From QHWK01 sp035315685 (GTDB taxonomy: Bacteria; Acidobacteriota; Vicinamibacteria; Vicinamibacterales; CAVVIG01), in the NCBI GenBank assembly GCA_035315685.1, contig DATFXR010000890.1:1-8330 (forward strand): 8,330 nt of DNA, in the 5' to 3' direction. The translations under genes were made by a program, and so were the position numbers. The stretch's first letter is position 1. Each line of letters starts with the position of its first letter. The notes beneath the pieces are model-generated. The model did not search any database. It was given only the letters and a program-made list of their open reading frames with translations, and had not been told where the DNA came from. Positions 1 through 5,996 of the stretch are shown piece by piece.

Positions 1-54
1 CGTTTCGAGCGCCTCCAGGTTGGCGTGGATATCGGTGAGGACGAGATAGCGCAT
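1..54 (-). CDS. Metallophosphoesterase (calcineurin-like), N-terminus only
   Basis: Only the first 18 codons are inside the window; the gene continues past the left edge. The peptide reads MRYLVLTDIHANLEALET, which matches the opening of calcineurin-like metallophosphoesterases of the YfcE/MJ0936 type: a beta strand followed by D-x-H (Asp8, His10), the first two metal ligands, then the N-x-E-A-L-E helix start. In this family two metal ions hydrolyse phosphomono- or diesters; the substrate cannot be told from this fragment. The ATG overlaps the TGA of aroK by one base, and a GGAG Shine-Dalgarno (minus strand, 63-60) sits 5 nt upstream, so it is very likely translationally coupled as the third gene of the aroA-aroK transcript. 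The family assignment rests on one motif but that motif is distinctive. Confidence 0.8.
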   Translation of the reverse strand, partial: MRYLVLTDIHANLEALET

Positions 55-554
55 CAGTGCTCCAGCCAGTCAACGAGCTGCTCGACCAGCGCGTCGACGC
101 TGGCGCGCCCGGCATCGAGCCGGAGATGCGCCTGCTCGTAAGCCGCGCGTCGTTGATGATACAGGCGTTCGAATCCGGGACGATCCGCGGCGAGCGGCCG
201 CCGTCCGTCGGCAGGGACGCGGCCAATCAGCCGTTCGAGCGGCACGTCGAGCCAGACCGACAGGCCGTCGCTGTTGATCGCTGCGCGGTTCTGCACATCG
301 GCGAAGGTGCCGCCGCCGGTCGCGACCACCACGTGGCGCGCGCCCATCTGGTCCAGCAGCACCTGACGCTCGACGCTTCGAAAGTACAGCTCGCCGCGCT
401 TCGCGAACAGGTCGGCGATCGTCTGACGCTCGCGCTCCTCGATCAGTTCATCGACGTCCACGGCGCGCCAGTCCAGCCGCTTCGCCAGCGCCCTGGCAAG
501 CGTCGTCTTGCCTGCGGCCATGAAACCGACGATGTAGACCTTGTCCGCCCTCAA
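54..554 (-). CDS. aroK: Shikimate kinase
   Basis: ATP-dependent phosphorylation of the 3-hydroxyl of shikimate, step 5 of the shikimate pathway, in the cytoplasm. The 166 residues match the usual length of about 170. Visible in order: P-loop GFMAAGKTT (10-18); the shikimate-binding Asp35 in VDVDELIEE; the FAKRGELYFRSVE block with Arg59; the GGG turn (80-82); the lid Arg119 in GRRPL; and Arg136 in the RRAAYE helix. All key residues are present, so it should be active. The start is TTG at 554-552: there is no in-frame ATG or GTG just upstream, and a GGGAG Shine-Dalgarno (568-564, minus strand) lies 9 nt before it. It follows aroA by 16 nt and its TGA overlaps the next gene's ATG, so all three genes look co-transcribed. 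aroK and aroL cannot be distinguished; aroK is used as the generic name. Confidence 0.95.
   Translation of the reverse strand: MRADKVYIVGFMAAGKTTLARALAKRLDWRAVDVDELIEERERQTIADLFAKRGELYFRSVERQVLLDQMGARHVVVATGGGTFADVQNRAAINSDGLSVWLDVPLERLIGRVPADGRRPLAADRPGFERLYHQRRAAYEQAHLRLDAGRASVDALVEQLVDWLEH
60..63 (-). promoter_or_regulatory. Shine-Dalgarno of the metallophosphoesterase
   Basis: Minus-strand GGAG lies 5 nt before the ATG at 54 and within the last codons of aroK. It supports that ATG as the true start and re-initiation at the stop/start overlap. Confidence 0.6.
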
Positions 555-563
555 GGCGTTCGA

Positions 564-568
564 CTCCC
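564..568 (-). promoter_or_regulatory. Shine-Dalgarno deciding the TTG start of aroK
   Basis: Minus-strand GGGAG, 9 nt upstream of TTG 554, placed just after the aroA stop. It supports the rare TTG start for shikimate kinase. The nearby GTG (which shares bases with the aroA stop) is out of frame. Confidence 0.5.
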
Positions 569-570
569 GA

Positions 571-1890
571 TCACGGCGCCCCGAGGCCGCCGCGGGGCGA
601 GATCAGCCGCTCCAGGGTCTCGAAGAACGCGGGATAGGAGATCGCGACCGCGTCCGCGCCCTCGATGGTCGACGGCCGATCCGCCGCGAGGGCCGCGATT
701 GCGAAGGCCATGGCCATGCGGTGATCGCCGCGCGCGTCGGCCGTCCCGCCGCCGGGACGGGCAGGTCTCGACGGCCCGGCGATGGTGAAGCCGTCGGGAC
801 GCTCGTCCGCCTCGAGGCCGATGGAGCGGAGGCCGGCCACGAGCACGGCGATGCGGTCGCTCTCCTTGACGCGCAGCTCGCTCGCGCCTCGCACGTCCAC
901 CTGTCCGCCGTGCGCCGCCAGTGCGGCGATCGCCGGCAACTCGTCGATCAGCCCGGGGACCTCGGCTGGCCCGATCTCGACCGATCCGATGCGGTCGCCC
1001 TCGACGACGACTGAGCCGCGCGGTTCTCCGGCATCGGTGGTCGCGACGGCCACCTCGACGCGGGCGCCGAACCGGCGAAGCACGTCGAGCAGCGCCGTGC
1101 GTGTCGGATTCAGGCCGACGTCCTCGATTTCGATCCGTGACCCCGGCTGCGCCGCTGCCGCAACCAGCCAGAACGCCGCGGATGAGAAGTCGCCCGGCAC
1201 GATCAGCTGGCGCCCGCTCAGTTGCTGACCGCCGTGCACGGCGACAGTCAGACCGTTGATCGAGACCGAACCGCCAAATGCCATGAGCGCCCGTTCCGTG
1301 TGATCCCGCGTGGCAGCCGGCTCGCGCACGGTCGTCACGCCGTCGGCGTGCAGTCCCGCCAGCAGGACGGCGCTCTTCACCTGTGCGCTTGGCGTTTCGG
1401 GCTCATGCGCAATCGCGCGCAGCCGCGTGCCGTGAATCGTCAGGGGCGCGTGGCCGTCCAGCGCCTCGATGCGTGCCCCCATCCGCTCGAGGGGTGCGAT
1501 CACGCGGCGCATCGGCCGACGGGAGAGCGAGGCGTCGCCGACCATCGTGCTCGCGAATGGATGGCCCGCGAGCACGCCGGCCAGCAACCGCATGGTCGTG
1601 CCGGAATTACCGGCGTCGAGTGACACTTTTGGCGAACGGAGTCGGCCGAATCCTCGTCCCAATAGACTGACGCCGCCGTTCGACGTGTCTTCGATCTCGA
1701 CACCGACCCGACGCAGGCATGCCAGCGTCGACTGGCAGTCGGCTCCTGGGGCAAAATGAACGAGCGTCGTGCGACCTTCGGCGAGTGCACCCAGCAGCGC
1801 ATAGCGGTGCGCGATCGACTTGTCGCCAGGCACGCGGAAGCGCCCGCGCAGCCGGCGGGCGGGTGTGATGGTGGCGGAAGTCGACGGCAT
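571..1890 (-). CDS. aroA: 3-phosphoshikimate 1-carboxyvinyltransferase (EPSP synthase, class II type)
   Basis: Transfers the enolpyruvyl group of PEP to shikimate-3-phosphate, step 6 of the shikimate pathway, in the cytoplasm. It has 439 residues, normal for the family. Landmarks: PGDKSIAHR (21-29), GNSGTTMRLL (94-103), SRRPM (123-127), SAQVK (168-172), RDHTE (195-199), PGDFSSAAF (232-240), NPTR (261-264), DELPAIAALA (316-325, catalytic Asp316), RVKESDRI (340-347, Glu343) and GDHRMAM (388-394). The four motifs GDK, SAQxK, RxHxE and NxTR are those used to define class II (glyphosate-tolerant-type) enzymes. The second Ser of the usual PGDKSISHR is Ala here. ATG 1890 is chosen because the conserved first motif begins at residue 21. 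It heads the aroA-aroK-phosphoesterase unit and is divergent from the ATPase gene at 1985, with 94 bp between. No clear Shine-Dalgarno precedes it. Confidence 0.96.
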   Translation of the reverse strand: MPSTSATITPARRLRGRFRVPGDKSIAHRYALLGALAEGRTTLVHFAPGADCQSTLACLRRVGVEIEDTSNGGVSLLGRGFGRLRSPKVSLDAGNSGTTMRLLAGVLAGHPFASTMVGDASLSRRPMRRVIAPLERMGARIEALDGHAPLTIHGTRLRAIAHEPETPSAQVKSAVLLAGLHADGVTTVREPAATRDHTERALMAFGGSVSINGLTVAVHGGQQLSGRQLIVPGDFSSAAFWLVAAAAQPGSRIEIEDVGLNPTRTALLDVLRRFGARVEVAVATTDAGEPRGSVVVEGDRIGSVEIGPAEVPGLIDELPAIAALAAHGGQVDVRGASELRVKESDRIAVLVAGLRSIGLEADERPDGFTIAGPSRPARPGGGTADARGDHRMAMAFAIAALAADRPSTIEGADAVAISYPAFFETLERLISPRGGLGAP

Positions 1891-1900
1891 CGGTTCAGCG

Positions 1901-1906
1901 ATTCTA
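1901..1906 (-). promoter_or_regulatory. Candidate -10 element for aroA operon
   Basis: Minus-strand TAGAAT, 10 nt before the aroA ATG, with no recognisable -35 hexamer at 16-18 nt spacing. Transcription starting about 7 nt downstream would give a leader of only 3-4 nt, which agrees with the lack of a Shine-Dalgarno. The call rests on one hexamer. Confidence 0.4.
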
Positions 1907-1942
1907 CTCGGGTCTCCGCCTGCGCCGCCGCCGGGGGCCGTC

Positions 1943-1971
1943 TTGACTTCGGCAGAGAGATGACGTTAATT
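1943..1971 (+). promoter_or_regulatory. Sigma70-type promoter for the ATPase/IMPase pair
   Basis: TTGACT (1943-1948), a 17-nt spacer and TTAATT (1966-1971). The -35 is one base off TTGACA and the spacing is ideal; the -10 is weaker than consensus. The expected transcription start is near 1978, about 7 nt before the ATG at 1985. It lies in the 94-bp gap to aroA and points away from it. Confidence 0.6.
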
Positions 1972-1984
1972 GCGCCATGACGAG

Positions 1985-2443
1985 ATGACGGCCAACGGAC
2001 ACCACATCATCCGACTGGAATTCAGCAGCGCGTTCGAGATGCTGGATTTCGTGCAGGTCGTCAGCGATCACCTCGCGCGCGGCGTCGGCCTCGACGAGGA
2101 TTCCCTCCACTGGGTCAGCGTCGCGATTCGCGAGTCGGTCATCAACGCGATCAAACACGGCAACAAGAGCGACGCGACCAAGCATGTTTTCGTCGAGTTC
2201 GAGACCGCTGGCGACGCCGTGCCCGAACTGGCCATCCGCGTCCGCGATCAGGGCGACGGCTTCGATCCGGAGACGATCGCCAACCCGCTGGATCCGGAAA
2301 ACCTGCTGAAATCGAGCGGCCGTGGCATCTTTCTCATCCGCAATTTCATGGACGACGTGCAGTTGCAGCGTGCGCCCGAGGGCGGCATGGAGATCCGCAT
2401 GGTGAAGCGCGTTCAGCCCGCCGACGACACCCTCCAGGCCTGA
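1985..2443 (+). CDS. RsbW/SpoIIAB-type ATP-binding protein (anti-sigma regulatory kinase family)
   Basis: A stand-alone 152-residue GHKL ATPase domain of the HATPase_c_2 type. The N-box is clear (AIRESVINAIKHGN, 47-60, with Glu50 and Asn54), followed by the G1 box RDQGDGFDP (87-95, Asp88) and the G2 box SGRGIFLIRNFMDD (111-124). There is no receiver, sensor or membrane part, so it is cytoplasmic. Characterised relatives bind and inhibit a sigma factor and phosphorylate an anti-anti-sigma STAS protein; no sigma factor or STAS gene is in the window, so the partner is unknown and the kinase role is inferred from family. A longer in-frame reading begins with TTG at 1970, but ATG 1985 is preferred because it sits just downstream of the predicted transcription start. 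Its TGA is immediately followed by the GTG of the next gene, implying one transcript. Confidence 0.88.
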   Translation: MTANGHHIIRLEFSSAFEMLDFVQVVSDHLARGVGLDEDSLHWVSVAIRESVINAIKHGNKSDATKHVFVEFETAGDAVPELAIRVRDQGDGFDPETIANPLDPENLLKSSGRGIFLIRNFMDDVQLQRAPEGGMEIRMVKRVQPADDTLQA

Positions 2444-3259
2444 GTGTCCACCCATCCGCTTTACCTCACTACCGCCATCGAAGCGGTCGTTCTCGCCGGT
2501 GATCTGCAGATGGAGCGCTTCGGCGGCGACGTGCAGATCGACAAGAAGGGCGCGATCGATCTCGTCACCGACGTCGACGTCGCCGTCGAGCGCCGTTTCC
2601 GCGCGCTGATCGCCGAACGGTTTCCCGATCACCAGATTCTCGCCGAAGAGCTGGGCGGCGCGGCCGCGCCGCCGGCGGGCCCCTGCTGGATCTTCGACCC
2701 GATCGACGGCACTTCGAACTTCGCCCACGGCCTGCCGATCTTCTGCGCGTCGCTGGCGCTGGAGATCGACGGGATAGCCGAGGTTGCGGCCGTCTACGAT
2801 CCCACGCGCAAGGAGTTGTTCACGGCTGAGCGCGGCGGTGGTGCGTTCCTCAACGGCCGTCCGCTGCGCGTCTCGTCGGCCGATCACTTAATCGACGCGA
2901 TGCTGCTCACCGGGTTCCCGTACGACGTGCACACGCGCGTCGAGGAGATCGTCGGTCTCTTCGCCGCGTTCATCGCGACGGCGCGCGCGGTGCGGCGGCT
3001 GGGCTCCGCTGCGCTCGACCTGTGCTATGTCGCCGCCGGACGCGTTGATGGCTTCTGGGAGACCGACCTCAAGGCGTGGGACATCGCCGGTGGTGCCCTC
3101 ATCGTTGCCGAGGCGGGTGGACGGATTACAAACACTGACGGCACGCCGTTTATGTCGCGCGCCGGAAACCTCCTGGCCACGAACGGACACTTGCACGACG
3201 CGATGCTGGCGGTGATTCGCAACCACCGCGCCAGCCGTGCTCGGAAAGTGACGGAGTGA
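2444..3259 (+). CDS. Inositol monophosphatase family protein
   Basis: Mg2+-dependent sugar/inositol phosphatase fold, 271 residues, the normal size for the SuhB/IMPase family. It shows the lithium-sensitive phosphatase signatures in order: DKKGAIDLVTDVD (33-45), the metal ligand Glu68 in LAEELGG, FDPIDGTSNFAHG (84-96, with Asp85 and Asp88), and WDIAGGALIVAEAGG (212-226, Asp213). All metal ligands are present. Family members hydrolyse myo-inositol-1-phosphate, related sugar phosphates, PAP or fructose-1,6-bisphosphate; the exact substrate cannot be read from sequence. The GTG start at 2444 directly follows the TGA of the ATPase gene with no intervening base, which suggests translational coupling; an AGG lies a few bases upstream. 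A stem-loop terminator follows 24 nt after the stop. suhB is a possible name, but I leave the symbol blank because the substrate is uncertain. Confidence 0.92.
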   Translation: MSTHPLYLTTAIEAVVLAGDLQMERFGGDVQIDKKGAIDLVTDVDVAVERRFRALIAERFPDHQILAEELGGAAAPPAGPCWIFDPIDGTSNFAHGLPIFCASLALEIDGIAEVAAVYDPTRKELFTAERGGGAFLNGRPLRVSSADHLIDAMLLTGFPYDVHTRVEEIVGLFAAFIATARAVRRLGSAALDLCYVAAGRVDGFWETDLKAWDIAGGALIVAEAGGRITNTDGTPFMSRAGNLLATNGHLHDAMLAVIRNHRASRARKVTE

Positions 3260-3283
3260 TACCGGCGGAAGACAGCTGACGGG

Positions 3284-3308
3284 AAACCGCGGCGATCGGC
3301 GCGGTTTT
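3284..3308 (+). terminator. Rho-independent terminator after the IMPase gene
   Basis: A perfect 8-bp stem (AAACCGCG at 3284-3291 with CGCGGTTT at 3300-3307) closes an 8-nt loop and runs into a short TTTT. The T-run is short, so termination may be partial, but the position 24 nt after the stop and before a gene with its own ribosome site fits an operon end. Confidence 0.65.
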
Positions 3309-3378
3309 CGCGCTCTGCTCTTGGCATTCGTCCTGCTACCTTGCCCAACCATGGCGGCCCGGACAGGGTCACAGCGCG

Positions 3379-3384
3379 AAGGAG
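3379..3384 (+). promoter_or_regulatory. Strong Shine-Dalgarno for the beta-barrel gene
   Basis: AAGGAG with an 8-nt spacer to ATG 3393. It is the best ribosome site in the window and fixes the start there, against the in-frame upstream TTG at 3321 and ATG at 3351, which lack such a site and would bury the signal peptide. Confidence 0.8.
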
Positions 3385-3392
3385 CGCCCCGT

Positions 3393-4106
3393 ATGCGTCG
3401 AGCAATCTCGAGCGGCCTGAAGATCTGCGCGGTGTCGGCGGTAATTGGAGCTGTCATGACGCCAGCCCCGGCAGCAGCTCAACAGAGCATCAACTTCTCG
3501 TTCGGCGGTTTCTCGCCGCGATCCGAGGATGCGCGCGATCCGAATGACGTCCTGGTCCAGAATCGAACGTTCCTCGATTTCAATGTTGGCGACCTCACCG
3601 GGCCGACTTTCTCCGGCGAGTGGCTGATCGGTCTCGGTACCAACTTCGACGCCGGACTTGGCGTCGGCTTCTATCAGCATACGACCACTGCAGCCGATCG
3701 ATTCAGCGAGTTCGACGTCACCGGGGCTCCGATTCTTGCCGATCTCAAGCTGCGCGTCGTCCCGTTCAACGCGACGTTCCGCTGGTTGCCACTCGGCCGC
3801 CATCGCGGCGTAGTGCCGTACGTCGGCGCAGGTGTTGGTGTATTCGGGTGGCGCTACAGCGAGAGCGGCGACTTCGTCGCAAGCGACAACGTGACGATCA
3901 TCCACGGCAACTTCGTCGGCAGCGGCAGTGCCGTCGGTCCTGTCATCCTCGGCGGCGTGAGCGTGCCGGTCGGGTCGTGGTCGATCGGCGGCGAGTTGAA
4001 GTATCAGGCAGCCGAAGGCACGCTGCCTGCCGATCAGAGCTTTGCGGGTACGAAGATCGATCTCGGCGGCCTGACTTACGCAGTGACGTTCGGCGTGCGA
4101 TTCTAG
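3393..4106 (+). CDS. Small outer-membrane beta-barrel protein
   Basis: 237 residues beginning with a clear Sec signal peptide: basic MRR start, hydrophobic stretch ICAVSAVIGAV (11-21), and an APAAA cleavage site after residue 29 leaving QQ at the mature N-terminus. The roughly 208-residue mature part alternates polar and apolar residues in strand-length blocks (for example FSGEWLIGLGTNFDAGLGVGF at about 73-93, and PYVGAGVGVFGWRY, 142-155) and ends in VTFGVRF, with the terminal Phe typical of the outer-membrane assembly signal. Size fits an 8- to 10-strand barrel of the OmpA/OmpW-like kind. No enzyme motif is visible, so the role (structural, porin-like or adhesive) is unknown. It stands alone between a terminator and a repeat region. 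A weak possible -10, TACCTT (3337-3342), has no convincing -35. Confidence 0.8.
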   Translation: MRRAISSGLKICAVSAVIGAVMTPAPAAAQQSINFSFGGFSPRSEDARDPNDVLVQNRTFLDFNVGDLTGPTFSGEWLIGLGTNFDAGLGVGFYQHTTTAADRFSEFDVTGAPILADLKLRVVPFNATFRWLPLGRHRGVVPYVGAGVGVFGWRYSESGDFVASDNVTIIHGNFVGSGSAVGPVILGGVSVPVGSWSIGGELKYQAAEGTLPADQSFAGTKIDLGGLTYAVTFGVRF

Positions 4107-4117
4107 CCGTCGATCCG

Positions 4118-4173
4118 CCACGAAGGCACGACACGCGAAAAACTTTGCACGGCGCGTGATCGTGCTTTCGTGG
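4118..4173. repeat. Long near-perfect hairpin (palindromic element)
   Basis: Left arm 4118-4137 pairs with right arm 4153-4173, giving a 20-bp stem with one mismatch and a single-base bulge (A4159), around a 15-nt A-rich loop (4138-4152). The arms contain the CACGAA..GCACGA / TCGTGC..TTCGTG pattern. It begins 12 nt after the stop of the barrel gene and has no T-tract on either side, so it is not a standard intrinsic terminator. It may protect the 3' end of that mRNA or slow polymerase, or be a REP-like dispersed palindrome. Confidence 0.8.
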
Positions 4174-4190
4174 TGCCAGCAGCGGGAAAG

Positions 4191-4412
4191 CAACCGCAGA
4201 GAACGTAGAGCACGCAGAGATCGTCGATCGGGTCTCGTGGCCAATGAATCTCTGCGATCTCTGCGAGTTCCGCGGTTCCTTTTCCTCCCGCGTCATCACG
4301 ACAACCGCAGAGAACGCCGAGCACGCAGAGATCGTCGATCGGGTCTCGTGGCCAATGAATCTCTGCGATCTCTGCGGGCTCCGCGGTTGCTTTTCCTCCC
4401 ACGTCATCACGA
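4191..4412. repeat. Two tandem 111-bp copies of an inverted-repeat unit
   Basis: Copy 1 is 4191-4301 and copy 2 is 4302-4412. By eye they differ at 6 of 111 positions. Each copy is itself an imperfect palindrome: arms of about 32 nt built on GCAGAG / CTCTGC (4190-4221 with 4248-4279; 4301-4332 with 4359-4390) around an identical 26-nt centre, followed by a linker ending in CATCACGA. The outer ends of the pair carry a perfect 11-bp inverted match (4187-4197 with 4383-4393). No gene is supported here: open frames exist only because 111 is a multiple of three and the unit lacks stops in some frames. After the repeat, 4413-4469 holds only the start-proximal promoter-like element of the next gene. 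Confidence 0.92.
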
Positions 4413-4457
4413 ATTCACGAAAACGCTCCAGCCGTCGCGACCGTGAGTTGCTCCGAG

Positions 4458-4463
4458 TAGACT
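4458..4463 (+). promoter_or_regulatory. Candidate -10 element giving a leaderless start
   Basis: TAGACT ends 6 nt before the ATG at 4470, so transcription starting at the usual distance would begin on the A of the start codon. There is no Shine-Dalgarno before this ATG and no convincing -35. Confidence 0.45.
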
Positions 4464-4469
4464 GTCGCA

Positions 4470-5996
4470 ATGGCAGGACGACTGCGGCGATGGTGGTGGG
4501 GGATGCTCGGCGCGGCATGCCTGGCTGCGATGGCGTGCGGCGCCGGTGCACAGCAGCAGCCGTCACCGCGGCAGCTGGTCATCGTCGTCGACGGTCTCCG
4601 CCCCGATTACGTGACGCCTGACGTGATGCCGCGCCTTGCCCGGGTGGGTGAGCGCGGCATCGTGTTCACCGCGCACCACTCGGTGTTTCCGACCGTCACG
4701 CGCGTGAATGGTTCCTCGCTCGTGACAGGTTCGTATCCCGAGACGCACGGCCTGCTCGGGAACTCCGTCTACATTCCCGCGGTCAGCCCGACGCGTGTGC
4801 TCGACACCGGAGCGCGCGAGGATCTCGAGGCGGTGGAGCGTGCAGCCGGACATGTACTGACGGCGCCGTCGCTCGGCGAGCTGCTCGAAGGCGCCGGCAA
4901 ACGCCTCGCTGGATTCAGCAGTGGATCGACCGGATCGGCGTACCTGCTCAACCAGGCCGCCCGCAACCGCGCGATCGTTCACAACGATTACGCGCTGCCG
5001 GAGGACCTCGCCGATCGGGTGCTGAAGCGGCTGGGACCGGCGCCGGCTCACGCGACGCCGAACATTGCGCAGCACCGTCGCGCAATCGATGCGTACCTGG
5101 CATTCGGTGTCGACGACCTGCGCGCCGACGCCGCGATCATCTGGCTCAACGATCCGGACACGACGGCGCATGCAAAAGGAATCGGCAGCCCGACAACGCG
5201 CGAGGCGCTCGCGGGGGTAGACGCGGAAATCGGCCGCCTCGAAGACGCCTTGCGGGCGAGAGGAGTGCTCGAACGCACCAATATCCTCGTCACGAGCGAT
5301 CACGGTTTTTCAACCCACACCGGCGGGTTTCAACTCCGAGGGTTGCTCGAACCGTTCGTGCAGAAAATGCCTGACGGCTCACCCGACATCGTCGTCGCCG
5401 AGGGCGCGATTCACTTCCGCGGCAACCCGGATCACGCGCGAGTCACCCGCGTGGTCGCGGCGCTCCAGGAACACGCCGAGGTCGGCGCCATCTTCACGCG
5501 GCCACGGCCGGGTGGCGGCGCGGAGGGCATCGTGCCCGGCACGTTGTCGTTCGACGTAGCTCGCTGGAATCATGCGCGTGCCGGCGAGATCCTTGTTTCC
5601 GCAAACTGGACCGCCAACGTCAACGGGGCCGGTTACGCGGGGACGACGACGGACAACGGCGTCGCCGGGCATGGTGCGTCCAGCCCGTTTGACATCCACA
5701 ACACGCTGATTGCGGCGGGACCCGACTTTCGCGAGCACGCGTCCAGCAGCGTGCCGACAGCGAACGTGGACATCGCGCCGACGGTGCTGCGACTGCTCCA
5801 GCTTCCCATTCCGGCGTCGATGACGGGGCGCGTGATCGAAGAAGCCTTCCGGGCCGGGCCGTCACCATCGTCGATCCACGTGGAGCAGACGACCGAGTCG
5901 GTGCACACCGCCGATGGGTCGTACACGCTGACGGCCCATATTTCGGTGGCGGCCGGACGTCGATATCTCGACTTCACCGACGTCGCGCGTCGCTGA
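4470..5996 (+). CDS. Secreted alkaline-phosphatase-superfamily phosphodiesterase (NPP-like)
   Basis: 508 residues, type I phosphodiesterase/nucleotide pyrophosphatase fold. An N-terminal basic stretch and hydrophobic segment (about 9-22) ending near AGAQQQ (25-30) act as a signal peptide, so the enzyme is periplasmic or exported. Two-metal site: Asp41 in VIVVDGLRPD; the nucleophile region FPTVTRVNGSSLVTG (73-87), where Thr77 aligns with the NPP nucleophile and Asn80 with the catalytic Asn; NDPDTTAHAKG (227-237, Asp230, His234); TSDHGF (275-280, Asp277, His278); and AGHGASSPFD (399-408, His401). Relatives cleave nucleotide or phospholipid phosphodiesters; the residues after the nucleophile (RVNG rather than FPNH) differ from classic NPPs, so the substrate is open. 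Cys23 is not in a good lipobox. The last 23 bp overlap the tail of the opposite-strand glycosyltransferase. Confidence 0.88.
   Translation: MAGRLRRWWWGMLGAACLAAMACGAGAQQQPSPRQLVIVVDGLRPDYVTPDVMPRLARVGERGIVFTAHHSVFPTVTRVNGSSLVTGSYPETHGLLGNSVYIPAVSPTRVLDTGAREDLEAVERAAGHVLTAPSLGELLEGAGKRLAGFSSGSTGSAYLLNQAARNRAIVHNDYALPEDLADRVLKRLGPAPAHATPNIAQHRRAIDAYLAFGVDDLRADAAIIWLNDPDTTAHAKGIGSPTTREALAGVDAEIGRLEDALRARGVLERTNILVTSDHGFSTHTGGFQLRGLLEPFVQKMPDGSPDIVVAEGAIHFRGNPDHARVTRVVAALQEHAEVGAIFTRPRPGGGAEGIVPGTLSFDVARWNHARAGEILVSANWTANVNGAGYAGTTTDNGVAGHGASSPFDIHNTLIAAGPDFREHASSSVPTANVDIAPTVLRLLQLPIPASMTGRVIEEAFRAGPSPSSIHVEQTTESVHTADGSYTLTAHISVAAGRRYLDFTDVARR

Noticed and set aside
738..762. GC hairpin within aroA (CCGTCCC/GGGACGG) as a terminator
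   Set aside because: It is inside coding sequence encoding a Pro/Gly-rich loop, with no T-tract; a product of base composition.
57..788. 243-codon plus-strand frame over aroK/aroA
   Set aside because: Antisense to two clearly identified enzymes; composition is that of a GC-rich shadow.
1904..2887. 327-codon open frame on the minus strand
   Set aside because: It lies opposite the ATPase and IMPase genes, both of which have complete family motifs; the translation is Arg/Asp/Ala-rich with no motif. High-GC shadow.
3321..3392. Upstream starts (TTG 3321, ATG 3351) for the barrel protein
   Set aside because: They would add 14-24 residues in front of the signal peptide and lack the AAGGAG site that precedes ATG 3393.
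3369..4244. 291-codon minus-strand frame over the barrel gene and hairpin
   Set aside because: Antisense to a gene with signal peptide, strong Shine-Dalgarno and C-terminal Phe; runs through the hairpin into the repeat.
4191..4412. CRISPR array
   Set aside because: Only two copies, unit of 111 bp, no short repeat with variable spacers; the centres are identical rather than different.
4118..4412. Insertion sequence or MITE
   Set aside because: No transposase, and I cannot define target-site duplications; kept only as repeat features.
4103..4446. Open frames on both strands through the 111-bp repeats
   Set aside because: The repeated peptides arise because 111 is divisible by three; no start signals and no known domain.
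4521..4541. Lipoprotein signal around Cys23 of the phosphodiesterase
   Set aside because: The residues before Cys (A-A-M-A) do not fit a lipobox, which needs Leu/Val/Ile at -3; ordinary Sec cleavage near AGAQ is more likely.
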